From contig FWCC01000273.1 of NCBI GenBank assembly GCA_900169235.1, positions 331 to 46,756 of the forward strand: a stretch of DNA of 46,426 bases, given 5' to 3'. This DNA is from Zarea fungicola. Its lineage: Eukaryota; Ascomycota; Sordariomycetes; Hypocreales; Cordycipitaceae. Both the position numbers and the translations under genes were made by a program. The notes beneath the pieces were generated by a model, which was given only the letters and a program-made list of their open reading frames with translations, did not search any database and was not told the origin of the DNA. Below, one piece after another: positions 1-11,300 of this stretch (within the stretch, counting starts at the first letter, position 1; every line of letters starts with the position of its first letter).

Positions 1-372
1 TGAGATCCCTGTTGGCTCCACCGTGTGTATAATGTACGCGGCGCAGTCGCGTACTTTCCACCTAGGCCTGGGCCTGTGACAGGAATAACTAGTAAAATTC
101 TATTATAACCTTTAAGATCCCATTTAACCCTAAAAAGCTAATAGCCTTAAGGAAAGAATTAGTATTATAGCTTTAATAGCTAATAATCTTACTAATGATA
201 TTTTATATATAATTTTAATAATAAAGGTGGTTGATTTATATGGCTTTAGAAAGGTAGTGTTTTGGTGCTTTTTGGTGTAAAAAAGTGGCTCCAAAGTGGG
301 GTGGCTCTCAGGTGGGTGGCGTACGTTACGTTGCCTCCACCAACCTATCATTCACCACAAGTAATATCGCTG

Positions 373-545
373 GCAATAGGCTCATTCCTTTAGTGAAGAG
401 AGACGTGGCAACACCACAATGGCCAATGCCACCAGTGCGTCCTATACATGTTAGAATGTTTTCAGTAGCACGATATATACGAATCCTGTGCGTATATTCA
501 TCAATGCCGCAGTGATCCATAGAAGCAATAATTTATAACGTGCAT
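373..545 (+). repeat. Interspersed repeat A, left copy
   Basis: This segment aligns along most of its length with 11131-11300 in the same orientation. Shared blocks include GTGGCAACACCA, GCGTCCTAT and TATTCATCAATGCCGC, separated by substitutions and small gaps. Both copies have stops in all frames. On the minus strand the right copy lies just upstream of a DEAD-box-like fragment, so A may be part of a dead mobile element or processed gene fragment. The divergence points to an old duplication. Confidence 0.7.
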
Positions 546-2607
546 CACGTTTCGCACATCAATTCCGTGAGGAGTGATGCAATGGCACGATGCCAGGGCA
601 CCGATGAAGGTATCACCGGAGCCTGACGATAGAAGGCACGAGAGGAAGGTCCGGATATATATATAGATCCGAGCTGGCGTCGACCTCGGGGTCTTCGAAT
701 CAATTGAAAAATTAGCCGGTAGATACGTACGAAGACGGCGGCGTGGCGGCAGAGCAGGCGGATCCTAGAGCAGAAGGGAATTAGCAGAACACTCAATGGA
801 AGCGCAAAGCGACAGCGGCGACGTACAGAATTAGGCATGCTTGAAGGAGGAAAAAGAAGAAGAAGCCAGAAAATAAGGAATTCAGCGAGATATTGAGCGT
901 AGAAGCAGAAAACACTCAGCAGAGCAAAGGCGCCATGAGAACGCAGGGTGGGCGGCGCCCATCTGAGAACAAAGTGAGAAGCAGCCAAGAAGACAGGGGC
1001 AATGCGCAAACGCCAGATACAGCACAGGTTAGAAGGCTATAGCAGCAGGGTACTTCGGTTTTGACGGTGGTGGTCCTTGGAAAACTTAAATTAGGTGGTG
1101 ATGCGCAGCCTCGTGAAGCCACCAAATTTGGCACGCTATTTTCCTCCATACAGACCTCTTGCTCACTCGCGCCTGTCACCTCGCCACCTTGCTTCATCAT
1201 TCAATTCATTACTTTTCTTTCATTACAATTGATTGTTGCTTCTGCTGTTTCTTGCTCTGCATCTCTCGCCCTAAGATCATGTACACCACAGGTGGCATGA
1301 AGAAAAGCCTCATGAACCCAGGAATGTCGCCATGAGGGCTAGACCGCGATTTTAGCTACTCTCGCAGACTCCACTAACCAAGATGCGTACAGACCTTTTT
1401 GCTCCTGCGCGAAGAGTTGGAACTATGCCATTTTGACATCCTTTCAGAATTCGAGTACCTCATTACAACGCCGATTATTGGATATGCTTTTTCAACCGTA
1501 TGGCGACCTCTAAAATATAAAACGATATCGTGAGGAAAGAATTGGAAAATCACAGAAAAGAACGAAGCATTGAAAGGGCAACGGAGATCCGCCAGCCGAG
1601 ACTTCATGTCTCTGATTCATGTGCGGCATTTGACTGCGTCTTTGCAGCTTCAATCAATGCCGAAGTCCATTCTACCGGCAACGAGCACATGGCATCAATC
1701 TTTGAGTTCCGCACTGGCGCGCGCACATTAATACCAATTGCACCCAGCAGGTAAAACCGACCCAGAAAATCTTATGCCAGACTGCTAGGAATTATATACT
1801 CTTCAAAATAACTCTCTTTAATATTGCCAATACGCCTAGAGTGAGAATTTCTGTTTGAGCTAGAGAGCGCGCGTTGCTATATTCTCCTAGCAGGAACAGT
1901 TCAGTTGAATGGCGAATTTTTACATCGGCGTTGGCCGACCGTATCCAGCAAGCTTCACGTACTCCAACATAGCAGGGTGCAGACCAGCATCTAACAATAT
2001 AACTAGGCTAATCCGGACTGGACGTTCTTGTCGTACCTTCCTTATTCCTGATTCCGTAGATGTCTAGTTAGTATATGTGCATTGATGCATCTAAGCTCTA
2101 GACACTCCAGCCAACCGCTTCCTGACCCGGTCTGATCCAATTTATATGAGGGGTTCGCGCGTGCTGTATGAAATCTTGCACTTCATTAACTTGCTGAATC
2201 TAGCCTTGTCTTACAACGTGGCTTAGGGGACAAGCAGGATGTTGCATTAATGAACAAGCTCAGATATGTCCTTCTCAAGGCGAGTCTACAACGGCTTTTA
2301 TCACGGCTCTGTAATCAGTCCAGGAAATACGTCTGCATCTGCAAACCTGATTGAATCGGCCTCCGCTGCCGAGAATCCTAACCATAAAACCATGCAGGGA
2401 TCAAGTGAAATGCTCTTGCCGGGCTTCCAAGTAAATATTGTTACACGTTCTTGACGGTGACGGTTTCAAGGCATTTTCAAAGCTTCTTAGCGTGGCTTTT
2501 CTGCCCCCCAACACAATAATACTAGCTTTATTATTGTTCCCCTTCTGTCTTTATGATGATAAACTTGTTGCAATGCTCGGGCTGAGAGATGCTTCTCTCA
2601 GCTGTTA

Positions 2608-2690
2608 TGTAGGTTGTAACTTGATGATGATATTCAGAATCTAGCTACAGCCGGGAGAGGAATTCCTCCTATATACAGGAAAAAGCCAAA
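2608..2690 (+). repeat. Interspersed repeat B, copy 1 (LTR-like)
   Basis: The block TTGTAACTTGATGATGAT, followed by CTAGCTAC, a GGGAGAGGAATTCCTCC-type stretch, a TATATA box-like motif and AGGAA, recurs at 10150-10250 in the same orientation and at 11588-11655 in reverse. Similarity stops near the TGTAAC on the left, as for the TG end of a long terminal repeat, but I cannot see a matching CA end or target-site duplication. Solo-LTR fragment is an inference. Confidence 0.6.
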
Positions 2691-3313
2691 CAAGAGCAAA
2701 GAGGGATCTATCTACAGCCACTAGCAGAATCTGACTTTTATCGTATCCAGTGAATGGCCTCCGTCGGTTACAGCTATATTCAGTCGAAGATTTAATTTTA
2801 TAGTTTATGTTCGCTTAGAAATAGCACTTTTGAGAAGGATCAGTATTTAACTGGGTAGTATCACATATGGCAGTGTGTCGGCCCGATGCACCACGGCCAC
2901 ACATAGCCAGAACCATGACTGCCATGAAGATGGGCGACCTCGAGCTGCCCTCCTGCCCTTCATCTTTCCCCTTTATTGCTACTCTTTATATTACCCAACA
3001 CTACAAAAATATATCTGGGAAGATTAGTCGAACCCAAGGCTGATGCTGAGGTGCGGAGGTCAGCCGCGCCTCACTCTCATGTTGAAGCAGTTACAACGGC
3101 ATCATGACTTAAAGTTAAAGCATTATAAAAACAATAATTGCTCCATTTAGTATAGTTTTAGTAGAAGCAAGCTGTTTACAGAGGCAACGTCCATCCTATA
3201 TCTGAGAAACGAGCTAAGGATTTGACATGCAACACTTGATGCACTTGACAGCCTCCTTCCTTATTTTCCTTTATATAATAAAAATGAAAAAAAAATTGAA
3301 ATTTAATCCCTAT

Positions 3314-6047
3314 TTATGGCTTACGAGGCAGAGTACTGATCTTTGCTGCTTGGCCGGTGAGCTTGAACTGGGCCGTAATAACGCCAGGCGTGTCCAGAGC
3401 CAATGTGTAGTCGCCCGGATAAATGTACTTGTCGCCATTTTCGTCGCTCCTAGCCAGTTCAGCAATGTTAATGCGCAAGTTGATCTGCTGAGAACCACCG
3501 ACGCCAATTCTCTGCGCGCGACCGTAGGAGACGAGTTTCTTGTTGGGCCGAGGAGCCGGGCCAGCGTTTTGCGTACTGAGGAAGAGCAACGCAACGTAGT
3601 CTGACGCAACGTTTGCCTTTCCCCCAATATTCTTGACCGAGACGGCTAGGTTAGCAAAGAGAGCAGTGTTGGCATTGCTGCCGGCCTGGCTGGCGAGAGA
3701 CTGGATAGAGTACGAGGCACCGGGCTTCGTCGTCCAGGATACGGAGAAGTTGGTGTAGTGAAGACCGTAGCCAAATGGCAGGATAGGCTTCCCCGTGTAC
3801 CACATATAAGTACGCCCGGCAAAACCGTTGGCGGGCCGCAGGTTCATGTCCAGCATATTGTTGTTGTCGACGTAGTTGGCAGGGTATTGTGTCACCGGAA
3901 GTCGTCCGGCAGGCGGAGTGGCGCCTGTGAGGACGTCAAAGAGAGCACTCCCACCTTCTTGGCCGGGGTAGCCAGCCCAGAGAATGGAGTTGACTTTTGC
4001 ATTGCTGAGCAAGGCAGAGTCGTCAATCTGACCACCGCCAAACTGCACAACGACAAGAGGTTTACCCAGATTAGAAAGCTGTGAGATAAGATCGAGCTGG
4101 TTGCCTGGCCAAGAAATGGATGTACGATCACGTCCTTCATCTTCGACGCTAGTGTCGATTCCTCCGAGATACACAATGTAATCGGATGACCGAGCAGCAT
4201 CAATTGCAGCTCCAAAGCCCCCGGTATTACCAGAGTTGATGTCCGCACCCTGAGCGTACTTGACGTTCTGCCAGCGTTGCTGGAAGACGCTAAGTGGATT
4301 CACGAGGCGAGGTGCAGTACCTGCATAATTACCCTGCATTTTTTCCGTCACATTGGCCCATGGACCAATAACAGCAACGTTGGAAAGGGACTTTGACAGA
4401 GGCAGAGTGCCGTCATTCTTCAGCAGGGCCATTCCCTTGACAGCAGCGTCATGGGCCAGCGTTTGGGCCTGTGTTGTATTGACATCGGCCCAACCTAGAT
4501 TGTTGTATTGTGCCGGTGGGTTGAAGTAGCCAACTTTGACAAGCGCAGAGTACAGTCGGGTCAGAGACTTGTCCAGAATGCCCTCAGTGGTGAGGTTTGA
4601 TTGAACACCCTGGTTCAAGTTCCTATACGTATCTCCGCAGTCCAGATCGGTGCCGGCATTGACGCCCATGGCTGATGCCTGCACTTTACTCTGGGCGTAG
4701 TGATGAGGATCATTGATGTCGCTAATAGCATCACAGTCAGAAACGACATAGTTGAACGGCTCCGTGAAACCCCAGCCATCCCGGAGCACATTTTGCAGCA
4801 GGTAGCTGCTCGCACATGAAGGAACGCCATTCACAGAGTTGTATGCGCACATAACCGACCCAACCTTGGCGTCGCGAACACATCTTTCAAACATGGGAAG
4901 ATAGTAGTCAGCCATATCCTGCTGAGTAGGGCGCACGTCATTTGAATTGCGACCACTTTCAACGTCATACGCGGCGAAGTGTTTGCAGGTGGAAATGGTG
5001 CGGTGAAACTCGGGGTTTATACCGCCCTGGAGCCCGTCCACAAGGCTCACCACGTAGTTGGAGATGCGATAGACATCCTCTCCGGGTGTCTCCAGGCCGC
5101 GGCCCCATCGCGGGTCGCGGAACGGATTGATATTGGGCGTCCAAAAATCGAGGCCAGCGAAGCCGTGGTTTGCAAACGCGCGAGCCTCGGTGCTAATGAC
5201 TGTCGCGACAGCCTTGACCAGACTGTCGTCGAAAGCAGCCGCGAGGAGGATAGGCATGGGGAAACTGGTGGCGGCGCTGAAGTTGACGCCGAGGGGGGAC
5301 TGGAACTGAACGCCTGTGCTGCCAGCGAGACCATGGAGAGCCTCATTTTGCCACTGATAGGCGGGGAGGCCGATTCTGGCACTGCCGGACGCGCTGCTGG
5401 CGAGGTTGGCAGCCTTTTCGTCAAGAGTAAGTGCCGTGACTACAGCGGCTGCACGGTCGCTGATGCTCTTGCTGGTGTCGCAGACATCATTGCCACACAG
5501 AGGATCACGAGTGCAGTCAGGGAAGGACGGGGACAGTGGCGGGTTGGGGGATGGGTTGGAAATCTTGTAAATATTGATCCTTGGAAAGAGTTAGCTGGTG
5601 TCTTCTTTCATATTAGAAGCCTGCAGGATTTACCTGTTTCCACCACCACACTTCTGGCTGGGATCCGCCGGGCAGACAGCATTGCAGTCACCCTCGTTAG
5701 CCTTGACAGATGTGCTTTCAATCTTGTAGCCACAGAAGCATTGACTCGCTTGTAGTTAGCATTCGTAGTCACCGAACAGGAGAGTTTCGAGTTTTTGATT
5801 ACACGGTATATTCTACGCCAGAGTATGAATAGCCCGCTGCACCGCAGATGTTGGCACAGTACTGGGGCGAATTGAGTTGCCCAACCGTCAGCAGGGGGCC
5901 AGCAAGATCACGAGGCGAATTAGGATCAACATAGCATCCCTGGTATGAGATTTGAGCTTGATAGGCGGGCAGGCAGGTGCGTGCGGCGCATGTGCCGATG
6001 GTTAACAACAGCACCTTCTGTGCGTCGCTAAACTTGCTGAGTTTCAT
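3314..6047 (-). CDS. Secreted WSC-domain GH3 beta-xylosidase-like glycosidase
   Basis: Three exons: 6047-5803, 5744-5634 and 5579-3314 (873 aa). The start is the ATG at 6047; the in-frame GTG two codons upstream is not needed. A hydrophobic N terminus looks like a signal peptide. Residues ~37-118 form a Cys-rich WSC (putative carbohydrate-binding) domain, with QCFCGYKI near its middle and KCGGGNR near its end. The rest is a full GH3 enzyme of the fungal beta-xylosidase type: WTPNINPFRDPRWGRGLETPGED, the catalytic-nucleophile motif VSDCDA with Asp400, the GH3 C-terminal domain, and a fibronectin III-like tail. It probably trims xylo-oligosaccharides outside the cell. The second intron starts GTAAAT and ends AAG; the first has branch site CTAAC. 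The N-terminal WSC domain is unusual for this family. It is divergent from the beta-helix/lectin gene at 7283. Substrate (xylose or arabinose) is inferred from family only. Confidence 0.93.
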
Positions 6048-7282
6048 TGTCACTGAGTAAGACAGCCGAAAATCTCAACTGCCAGCGTGAAAGCTAATGG
6101 ATAGGCTACTTGCTGAGTCTATATACATATGTCCACTGAATCTTGCGCTCGATCCCTAATGACGTATTGAGGTTGCATTGCAGCTATCGCGGGGATGTGG
6201 GTTCGTGAAATGTCCCTACCACAGTCAGAGGACTTGGTAGGCCGAACCTCGTTTGCAAGCAGGCAGCCTGCGATGCAACCCTGAGATGGAAATAAATGAT
6301 GCATCTTATGTACATTGCTTCTCAAGCTGCCAGATTAGGCAAGGGTATCGAGGGTGAATTTCAGGGGGGAATTCCGCGGGAGAATTTCATGACATTTTCT
6401 CCAGACCGGCCTGATGTCATGGTTCCGACGCGAAAATCAGCCCTGCTGATAATACTTTAAGAATAGGGTATAGACCCCTAGATGGACGGCAATCAGGAAA
6501 AGGGATAAGTTGCCATTTCTGCGCAGATTCTCACTGTCCAGGACACAGCACGTCGTGATAACCAGGGCATCCAATGATCTACTAAGAGCTCGTTAGTTTG
6601 GCTATAGCAGTATCTCACGCAAGAAAAGAGAAAAGAATTAGAACGTATGGCCGTAAAAGGCAATGTCAAAAGTCTTAAACGTAATCTGAGAGACACGGAG
6701 AGTAACGGCAACAATAACCGGGCTTGATAAAGAGCCGACGGTTGATGAAAGGATCGACACAAATTGAAGGGACAACGGAAACAAGAAACTGCAATTTCTT
6801 AATGCAACACTGAAAGTTTATTAAAGGACTGGGTAGGTGCAGTCGTACCTGTAGTGGCATGTGTTGCTTCATTGAAGGGCCGAGAATCCGGCCGTGAGTT
6901 AAAGCTAGAGTGCGGGGGAATGCAACAATGAATTCCAACGATCGTGACGGAGCGGTCCGGTCCTAAACCTCCAGGACCAACCACGAGGCTTCTAATTCAA
7001 GCAGGAATGAAGCAGGTTATTTTTGCGATTGGTGGTTTGAGACGATATGTCATCGTTGACCCCCCCTCTTGGCAGCACTGCAATAGATGTACGGATTTAC
7101 CGAGGCTGCTGGATAGGATTCCCTGGCAGTCTGCTATCTTGTATAAGAATAACTCCTGAGTACATACAATAGAAATGAAATGCCCAAAAAATATGTGCTG
7201 TTAGCGAAGAGAATGCCTTGGGGTCCTCCTGCCACTGTCAAAAGCTCTTATCTCTTCATAATTTCCCCCAAAAAGCTTCAAA
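6048..7282. promoter_or_regulatory. Divergent intergenic promoter of the GH3 and beta-helix/lectin genes
   Basis: These 1235 bases separate two genes transcribed away from each other, both encoding secreted carbohydrate-active proteins. On the minus strand a TATATAG motif lies at 6119-6125, about 75 bases before the GH3 ATG. I did not find an exact GGCTAAA xylanase-regulator site. No coding region is apparent; the open frames here are short and domain-less. Confidence 0.5.
6119..6125 (-). promoter_or_regulatory. TATA-box-like motif of the GH3 gene
   Basis: On the minus strand the bases read TATATAG, 72-78 bases upstream of the GH3 start codon. That is a typical distance for a core promoter with a short 5' leader. 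No transcript data support it. Confidence 0.45.
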
Positions 7283-8905
7283 ATGACCAAAGTTACAGTG
7301 ATTCTCGGTGCGTTGGCAGCAGTCGTGTCTACTGCATGCATCTCCTCGGGTGACCACAGCACCGTCAATAATGCGCTGCAGGATGGTGGATCAGGCGCTG
7401 TTGTGCAGCTCTGCGAGAATGTCCTCCTCAAAATTACGGACCAAATATTGTTTACTGCCGATGACCAGGAAATCTCTACACAGAACTACCCCACTGGTAG
7501 TACCAGGGCGACGATCCAGATTGCGCCAGGAAGCTCCATCAACACGTTAATAGCAGGCAAGTTCAACAGGATCAAAATCAAGAACATCCAGCTGGACGGT
7601 GACCGGGCAAATACCGGCTTCCAGCAGGAAGGAGGTGCCAGCATTGAGATTGGCGGCCAGTCCGTTGGGCAAGTTGTGTCGAATGTGGCGTCGAGGAACC
7701 CTCGCGGCTGGAGCTGTCTGCATGTCATCGGGTCCGGAAACGACGCCATACCGTGTAAGCAGGCCAGTATCATTGATAATGATATTGGTCCTTGTGGCCA
7801 GTCCGGCCGGAATGACCAGGGCCAGGGCCTCTGGGCAGACGGAATTTCATTTGACTGCACTGATTCGCTAGTTGAGGGCAACACGGTAAGAGTGCGTTTG
7901 GCAAAAGCAGAGCAATCATGGTACTGATCTTGCACAGATTAAAGGGCCAACTGACGGTGGAATCGTTATCTTTGGCTCACCCGGTACCACTGTGAACAAC
8001 AATACCATCATCTCATCAAATGATTACCTTGGCTTCGGAGCAATCAATATGGTGGATGGCGAGTACAAGGGCAGTTACTCTGGTGTCAAGGTGACAAACA
8101 ACAGAATTCAGGGCAAGAAAATCTTCAATCTCGGCATCGGTATCGGAGCGAATGTGTGGTCTTTTAACGACCCATATCCTCTACAAGGGCCGGTAGAAAT
8201 TACGGGCAACAAATTTATCGGTCAGATCGTATTTCCTATTGCCATCAACGGTTGGACTGGTGGAATAACGGTTAGTATTGATGGAGGCGAGCTGAAGAGG
8301 GAGAAGAAGAGTCCGAGGACTAACTCCTGTTCAAGGTTACCGGAAACGATGCATCTTGCGTCGCTAATCCCAAGTCCAGCTTCTCTGATGCATCGCACTG
8401 CGTGGACCCAATTCAGCAAGTATTCAACCAGAATGCCAACTTGGTCTACTACCCTGCGGGTGTTACCGGTCCCAAGAATCTGCAACCAGAGTTTGTCGCT
8501 TCCAATGACAACATGACCAATTTTTTGTGCAGCAGTTTACCGCTGCCGGACTCCCAGACATTTGAAAAGGGCCAGCTCGACGTTGTTTCTGATTCTGGGC
8601 CATTTGCGGACCTTCATGGGGTCTTTGCCCAGTATCAAGGTGATAGTAACGTGGTTGTCTTGCAGAGCGGAAAGCCAGTCTGGGCGAGTGGCCACACGCT
8701 GCCTCAGGGTTGTGGTACGCCGAGCAGCTGCCGCCTGCGGTTCGATTCGAACGGGAACCTGGGCACCTATTACAATGATGTAGCTCAATGGAGCTCGAGC
8801 ACGGGCGGTCGGGGTAACACGATGGAGGTGATTAACAAGGCACCTTGGATCCAAATCAAAGACGGCTCTGGTAATGTGATTTGGGATACGACCAATAGTA
8901 GCTAG
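7283..8905 (+). CDS. Secreted right-handed beta-helix protein with C-terminal B-type mannose lectin domain
   Basis: Three exons: 7283-7885, 7938-8270 and 8336-8905 (501 aa); both introns are phase 0 (gtaag..acag, gttag..caag). The N terminus (MTKVTVILGALAAVVSTA) is a signal peptide. Residues ~50-315 look like a pectate-lyase-type parallel beta-helix, with repeating short turns such as KIKNIQLDGDRANTG, SLVEGNTIKGPTDGGI and VTNNRIQG, and an ADGISFDC segment. The C-terminal ~115 residues resemble a B-lectin (bulb-type mannose-binding) domain: QGDSNVVVL fits the QxDxNxVxY sugar-binding signature with Leu for Tyr, followed by FDSNGNLGTYY and KDGSGNVIWDT. Family knowledge suggests a polysaccharide lyase/hydrolase-like fold targeted by a lectin module, but no catalytic residues can be assigned. 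Enzyme or structural adhesin both remain possible. Confidence 0.88.
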
Positions 8906-9174
8906 GCAAGTGTTTCAGGGCAGGGTATGTGATGCCTTGATTGTAAGTAGTCATTTGAACATGAATAATGTACAAACTGAAAGAAATCATGCTTTTTTTG
9001 CATTAATTGATTGATGCAGCGTAGTAGGAAGCGTGAGACACCTTAGCTCATTCGACGGTATACAACGAACTGAGGAAAAACAGTACGTTGACCGGTGAGA
9101 GCTGGCAAGGTAAACTCATTTGGTCGGGATGTGAGCAATCCATGTGCGAGGTTGTGTTACAGCAGCGATAGCCT

Positions 9175-9465
9175 GGGTCATCTGTTAAGTCGTCTACTGA
9201 GTTATCTACTCAGCCCGCTGTCGACCTTTAGGGCGCCAGTATATGCCATTTAGGTCCTAGGTATTAAATAATTAGTTGATAATAGAATTTGCATATTTAT
9301 ATCTGTCTTGGCGAGAGACTCGCTGCCTGCCTACTGAGTCTTCTATTGAGTCGTCTGTCGAGTCGTCTGTTGAGTCCGCCGTTGACCTTCTATAGTGCTG
9401 GTACATGCCATAGGCATTGAACAATCGGTTAACTATAGAATCTGCATCCAAGTCGCTCCCTAGGA
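9175..9465. repeat. Diverged tandem duplication with a GAGTCGTCT minisatellite
   Basis: Two related units of roughly 110 bases lie at about 9180-9290 and 9337-9455. Each has a run of GAGTC(G/T)TCT-like 11-12-mers, then a GT(C/T)GACCTT block, a TATGCCAT/CATGCCAT block, and ATAGAATTTGCAT or ATAGAATCTGCAT. The copies differ by many substitutions. An open frame spans part of it on the minus strand (Asp/Ser-rich, DSTDDSTDDS), but it follows the repeat period and is not evidence of a gene. Confidence 0.6.
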
Positions 9466-9884
9466 GTGTCGTCGTCAGGAACATGCCAACTATAGACGAG
9501 GTTGACGAACCCACACCGCTTGTAACCTTGAACCTATTTATAAGGGCGTCAATAAAGAGGGTTCACGCCGATTCGACGACGACAGCTCCGATGGTGCGGC
9601 CAAGACAACATTGGCAGAGGCAGATGCTTTGGTAGACGCCTTGTGTCGTAGATGAGGAGGAAGCGAAGATGTGATAGACTAAGCGTCGGCCGTGGAGAGA
9701 CTGCCGGAAAGCGAAAGACCTGAATGGCCTGGCTCTCAATCTTGTGGAGGGCTGCCGGTATCGGACACCTGAACCAATGTATGCAACCACTGTACCCTGG
9801 GATATATCTTCAGTAAGGCATGGCCGGATAAGAAAAAGGATTAGACTGGAGAAGTGTCTTATCCTGACACATCTAGACGGCTTT

Positions 9885-10510
9885 CGCGATGAATTTTGAT
9901 GACACCAGGTTCTTCAGATCATGCTCTGGGGAGCGTTCCTTGTTGGGGCCAAGACCGGCTTTCGCGATTGGTCTTGGTAGACACCGGGGTCGCCATATCA
10001 TGGGGAGCTTTCCTTTCTAGCGCCTAGATCTGTATCCTCGTTGAAAGTTTTACTCTTCCAGTCTGGTAAAAGCTAAGCAAGAGCTTCTGTTGGTACGAGC
10101 ACAAGCAGTTACCAGGCACGGTACTGTGAAAGGCGTCTCCCAGTAGGTATGCTTATTGTAACTTGATGATATTCAAAAACTAGCTACGGCTGGGGGAGGA
10201 ATTCCTTCCTCCCTATATAGGAATTCAGGAAAAGCAACAACAAACAGGTAACCTCTCATCTCTCCTCAGCTGTCGTGATGGCCTCGTATCAACGGCAGGC
10301 TGCTGTCGGTCAGGCCGCTTGACCTGAGTCAGCAGTCACAACAACTTCAATCTTGGCTGGCTCACATAATAACAGTTTCATTAAATCCTACTCTGGTGAG
10401 CTTTTCGCCTTACTGGGGCTAAGATCTATATCCTTGTTGAAGGGTTTGCTTCCAGTATGGGAAAAGCTGGCCAAGAGGCCATGAGCTTCAATCTTGGTTA
10501 GCTCACAAGA
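9885..10510. repeat. Nested diverged duplicate units
   Basis: GGCTTTCGCGAT occurs at about 9879 and 9957, each followed by a related stretch ending in a GGGGAGC(G/T)TTCCTT block. A second pair joins 10021-10085 and 10417-10480, sharing AGATCT(A/G)TATCCT(C/T)GTTGAA and CTTCCAGT followed by AAAAGCT. The copies are eroded and interrupted by repeat B copy 2 (10150-10250). This is typical of nested dead transposons. Confidence 0.5.
10150..10250 (+). repeat. Interspersed repeat B, copy 2 (LTR-like)
   Basis: Same orientation as copy 1 at 2608. Shares TTGTAACTTGATGAT, ACTAGCTAC, GAGGAATTCCT and a CTATATAGG box. Its downstream part (AGCAACAACAAACAGG.. then CAGCTGTCGTGATGGCC) also matches the inverted copy downstream of 11588, so the element extends to about 10285. 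Confidence 0.6.
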
Positions 10511-10589
10511 CAACGCGGTCGCTTCCGGCAAGTAGCACCGCTGGCCCAAATACTTACTTTTGTGTTTCGATGCTGGTCGGAGACGCAAG

Positions 10590-11167
10590 AGGGGCGAAGC
10601 CGCCCAGGAGTGCCGATTAGGGCGTCACATCTGCGAGGCTTGTTGATGAAGAGATGAGTCGACTAGGAGTTCTAATTAGACTTTATTATTCATGCCTAAT
10701 TCTTATGTAAATTTTTATCCTTTTTATTGTCTTAATGTTTAATAATTTATAATATGCTAGGTTAATGATGTCATATGAGAGCATGTGAATCGTAATGTTA
10801 TAAGGAAAACTTTTTAGGAGATTTAAACTCGTTCTTAGAACATCACCTCCGCGAGGCTTGTTGATGAATGAATGAGGCGGCCAGGGGTACCGATCAGAAC
10901 ATCGCATCCGCGACGGGTTGTCGCTTGAGCCAGTCCACCCCTGTCTGTTACCGTTGGTAACTGCGTGCTCTTTATTGCCTCCGCCAACCGATGGCTCATC
11001 CGCCTTCCTGTTCTTGTTTGCGAGTCTGCATCTCGTTGCTCCGACCCAGAAAATCTCAGGCTTGTAAACTCTAGGTATGTTAGGAATCTTCTAATAGTCG
11101 TCGTGAGAAGTGTACGGGTGAGAGCGCCGGCAATATCATTCAATGGAAAGAGAGGTGGCAACACCAT
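10590..11167 (-). pseudogene. DEAD-box-helicase-like fragments, decayed and duplicated
   Basis: On the minus strand, 10880-10920 encodes RRGCDVLIGTPGRLIHS, which matches the GG..RGCD(L/V)L..TPGRL region of Ded1-type DEAD-box RNA helicases. A second diverged copy at about 10590-10625 encodes RRCDALIGTPGRLRP. Both are followed by the same TCAACAAGCCTCGC DNA. There is no helicase ATP-binding, DEAD or SAT motif nearby, and the frame is open for only ~110 codons. I read these as captured or eroded helicase fragments within repeats, not functional genes. Confidence 0.4.
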
Positions 11168-11300
11168 AATGGCTAATACAACCAGCGCGTCCTATGTATG
11201 TTAGCATGTATTTAAGAGCACAATACAAAAGGCGCACCAATCATGTGTGTGTATTCATCAATGCCGCCGAGATCCAGAGAAGGCAACTACTTATAGCGAG
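11131..11300 (+). repeat. Interspersed repeat A, right copy
   Basis: Direct-orientation partner of 373-545, with shared blocks GTGGCAACACCA, GCGTCCTAT, TGTTAG and TATTCATCAATGCCGC. It has an extra ~10 bases near 11225-11240 relative to the left copy. Together the two copies bracket the GH3 and lectin genes. Confidence 0.7.

Larger units (their letters stand above)
1..3313. other. Gene-poor left flank with repeat remnants
   Basis: I see no supportable gene here. Positions about 95-260 are strongly AT-rich, as expected of decayed, possibly RIP-mutated, transposon sequence. Two segments (373-545 and 2608-2690) recur on the other side of the two secreted-protein genes and are listed separately. 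All open frames are short, lack introns or recognisable domains, and overlap on both strands. The last ~100 bases (about 3200-3313) are the 3' flank of the GH3 gene that ends at 3314. Confidence 0.6.

Noticed and set aside
545..1009. 154-codon minus-strand open frame
   Set aside because: Composition is low-complexity, it lies among repeats, has no domain and overlaps other frames; chance open frame.
3026..3100. tRNA-like B-box (GGTTCGACTAATC on the minus strand)
   Set aside because: The B-box consensus fails at its last bases and no A-box or cloverleaf can be formed.
4979..5755. 258-codon open frame on the plus strand
   Set aside because: It is antisense to the GH3 gene, whose protein is clearly conserved, and also runs across two of its introns; no domain or signal of its own.
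6051..6053. GTG as GH3 start two codons before the ATG
   Set aside because: Nuclear fungal genes start at ATG; the ATG at 6047 gives a normal signal peptide.
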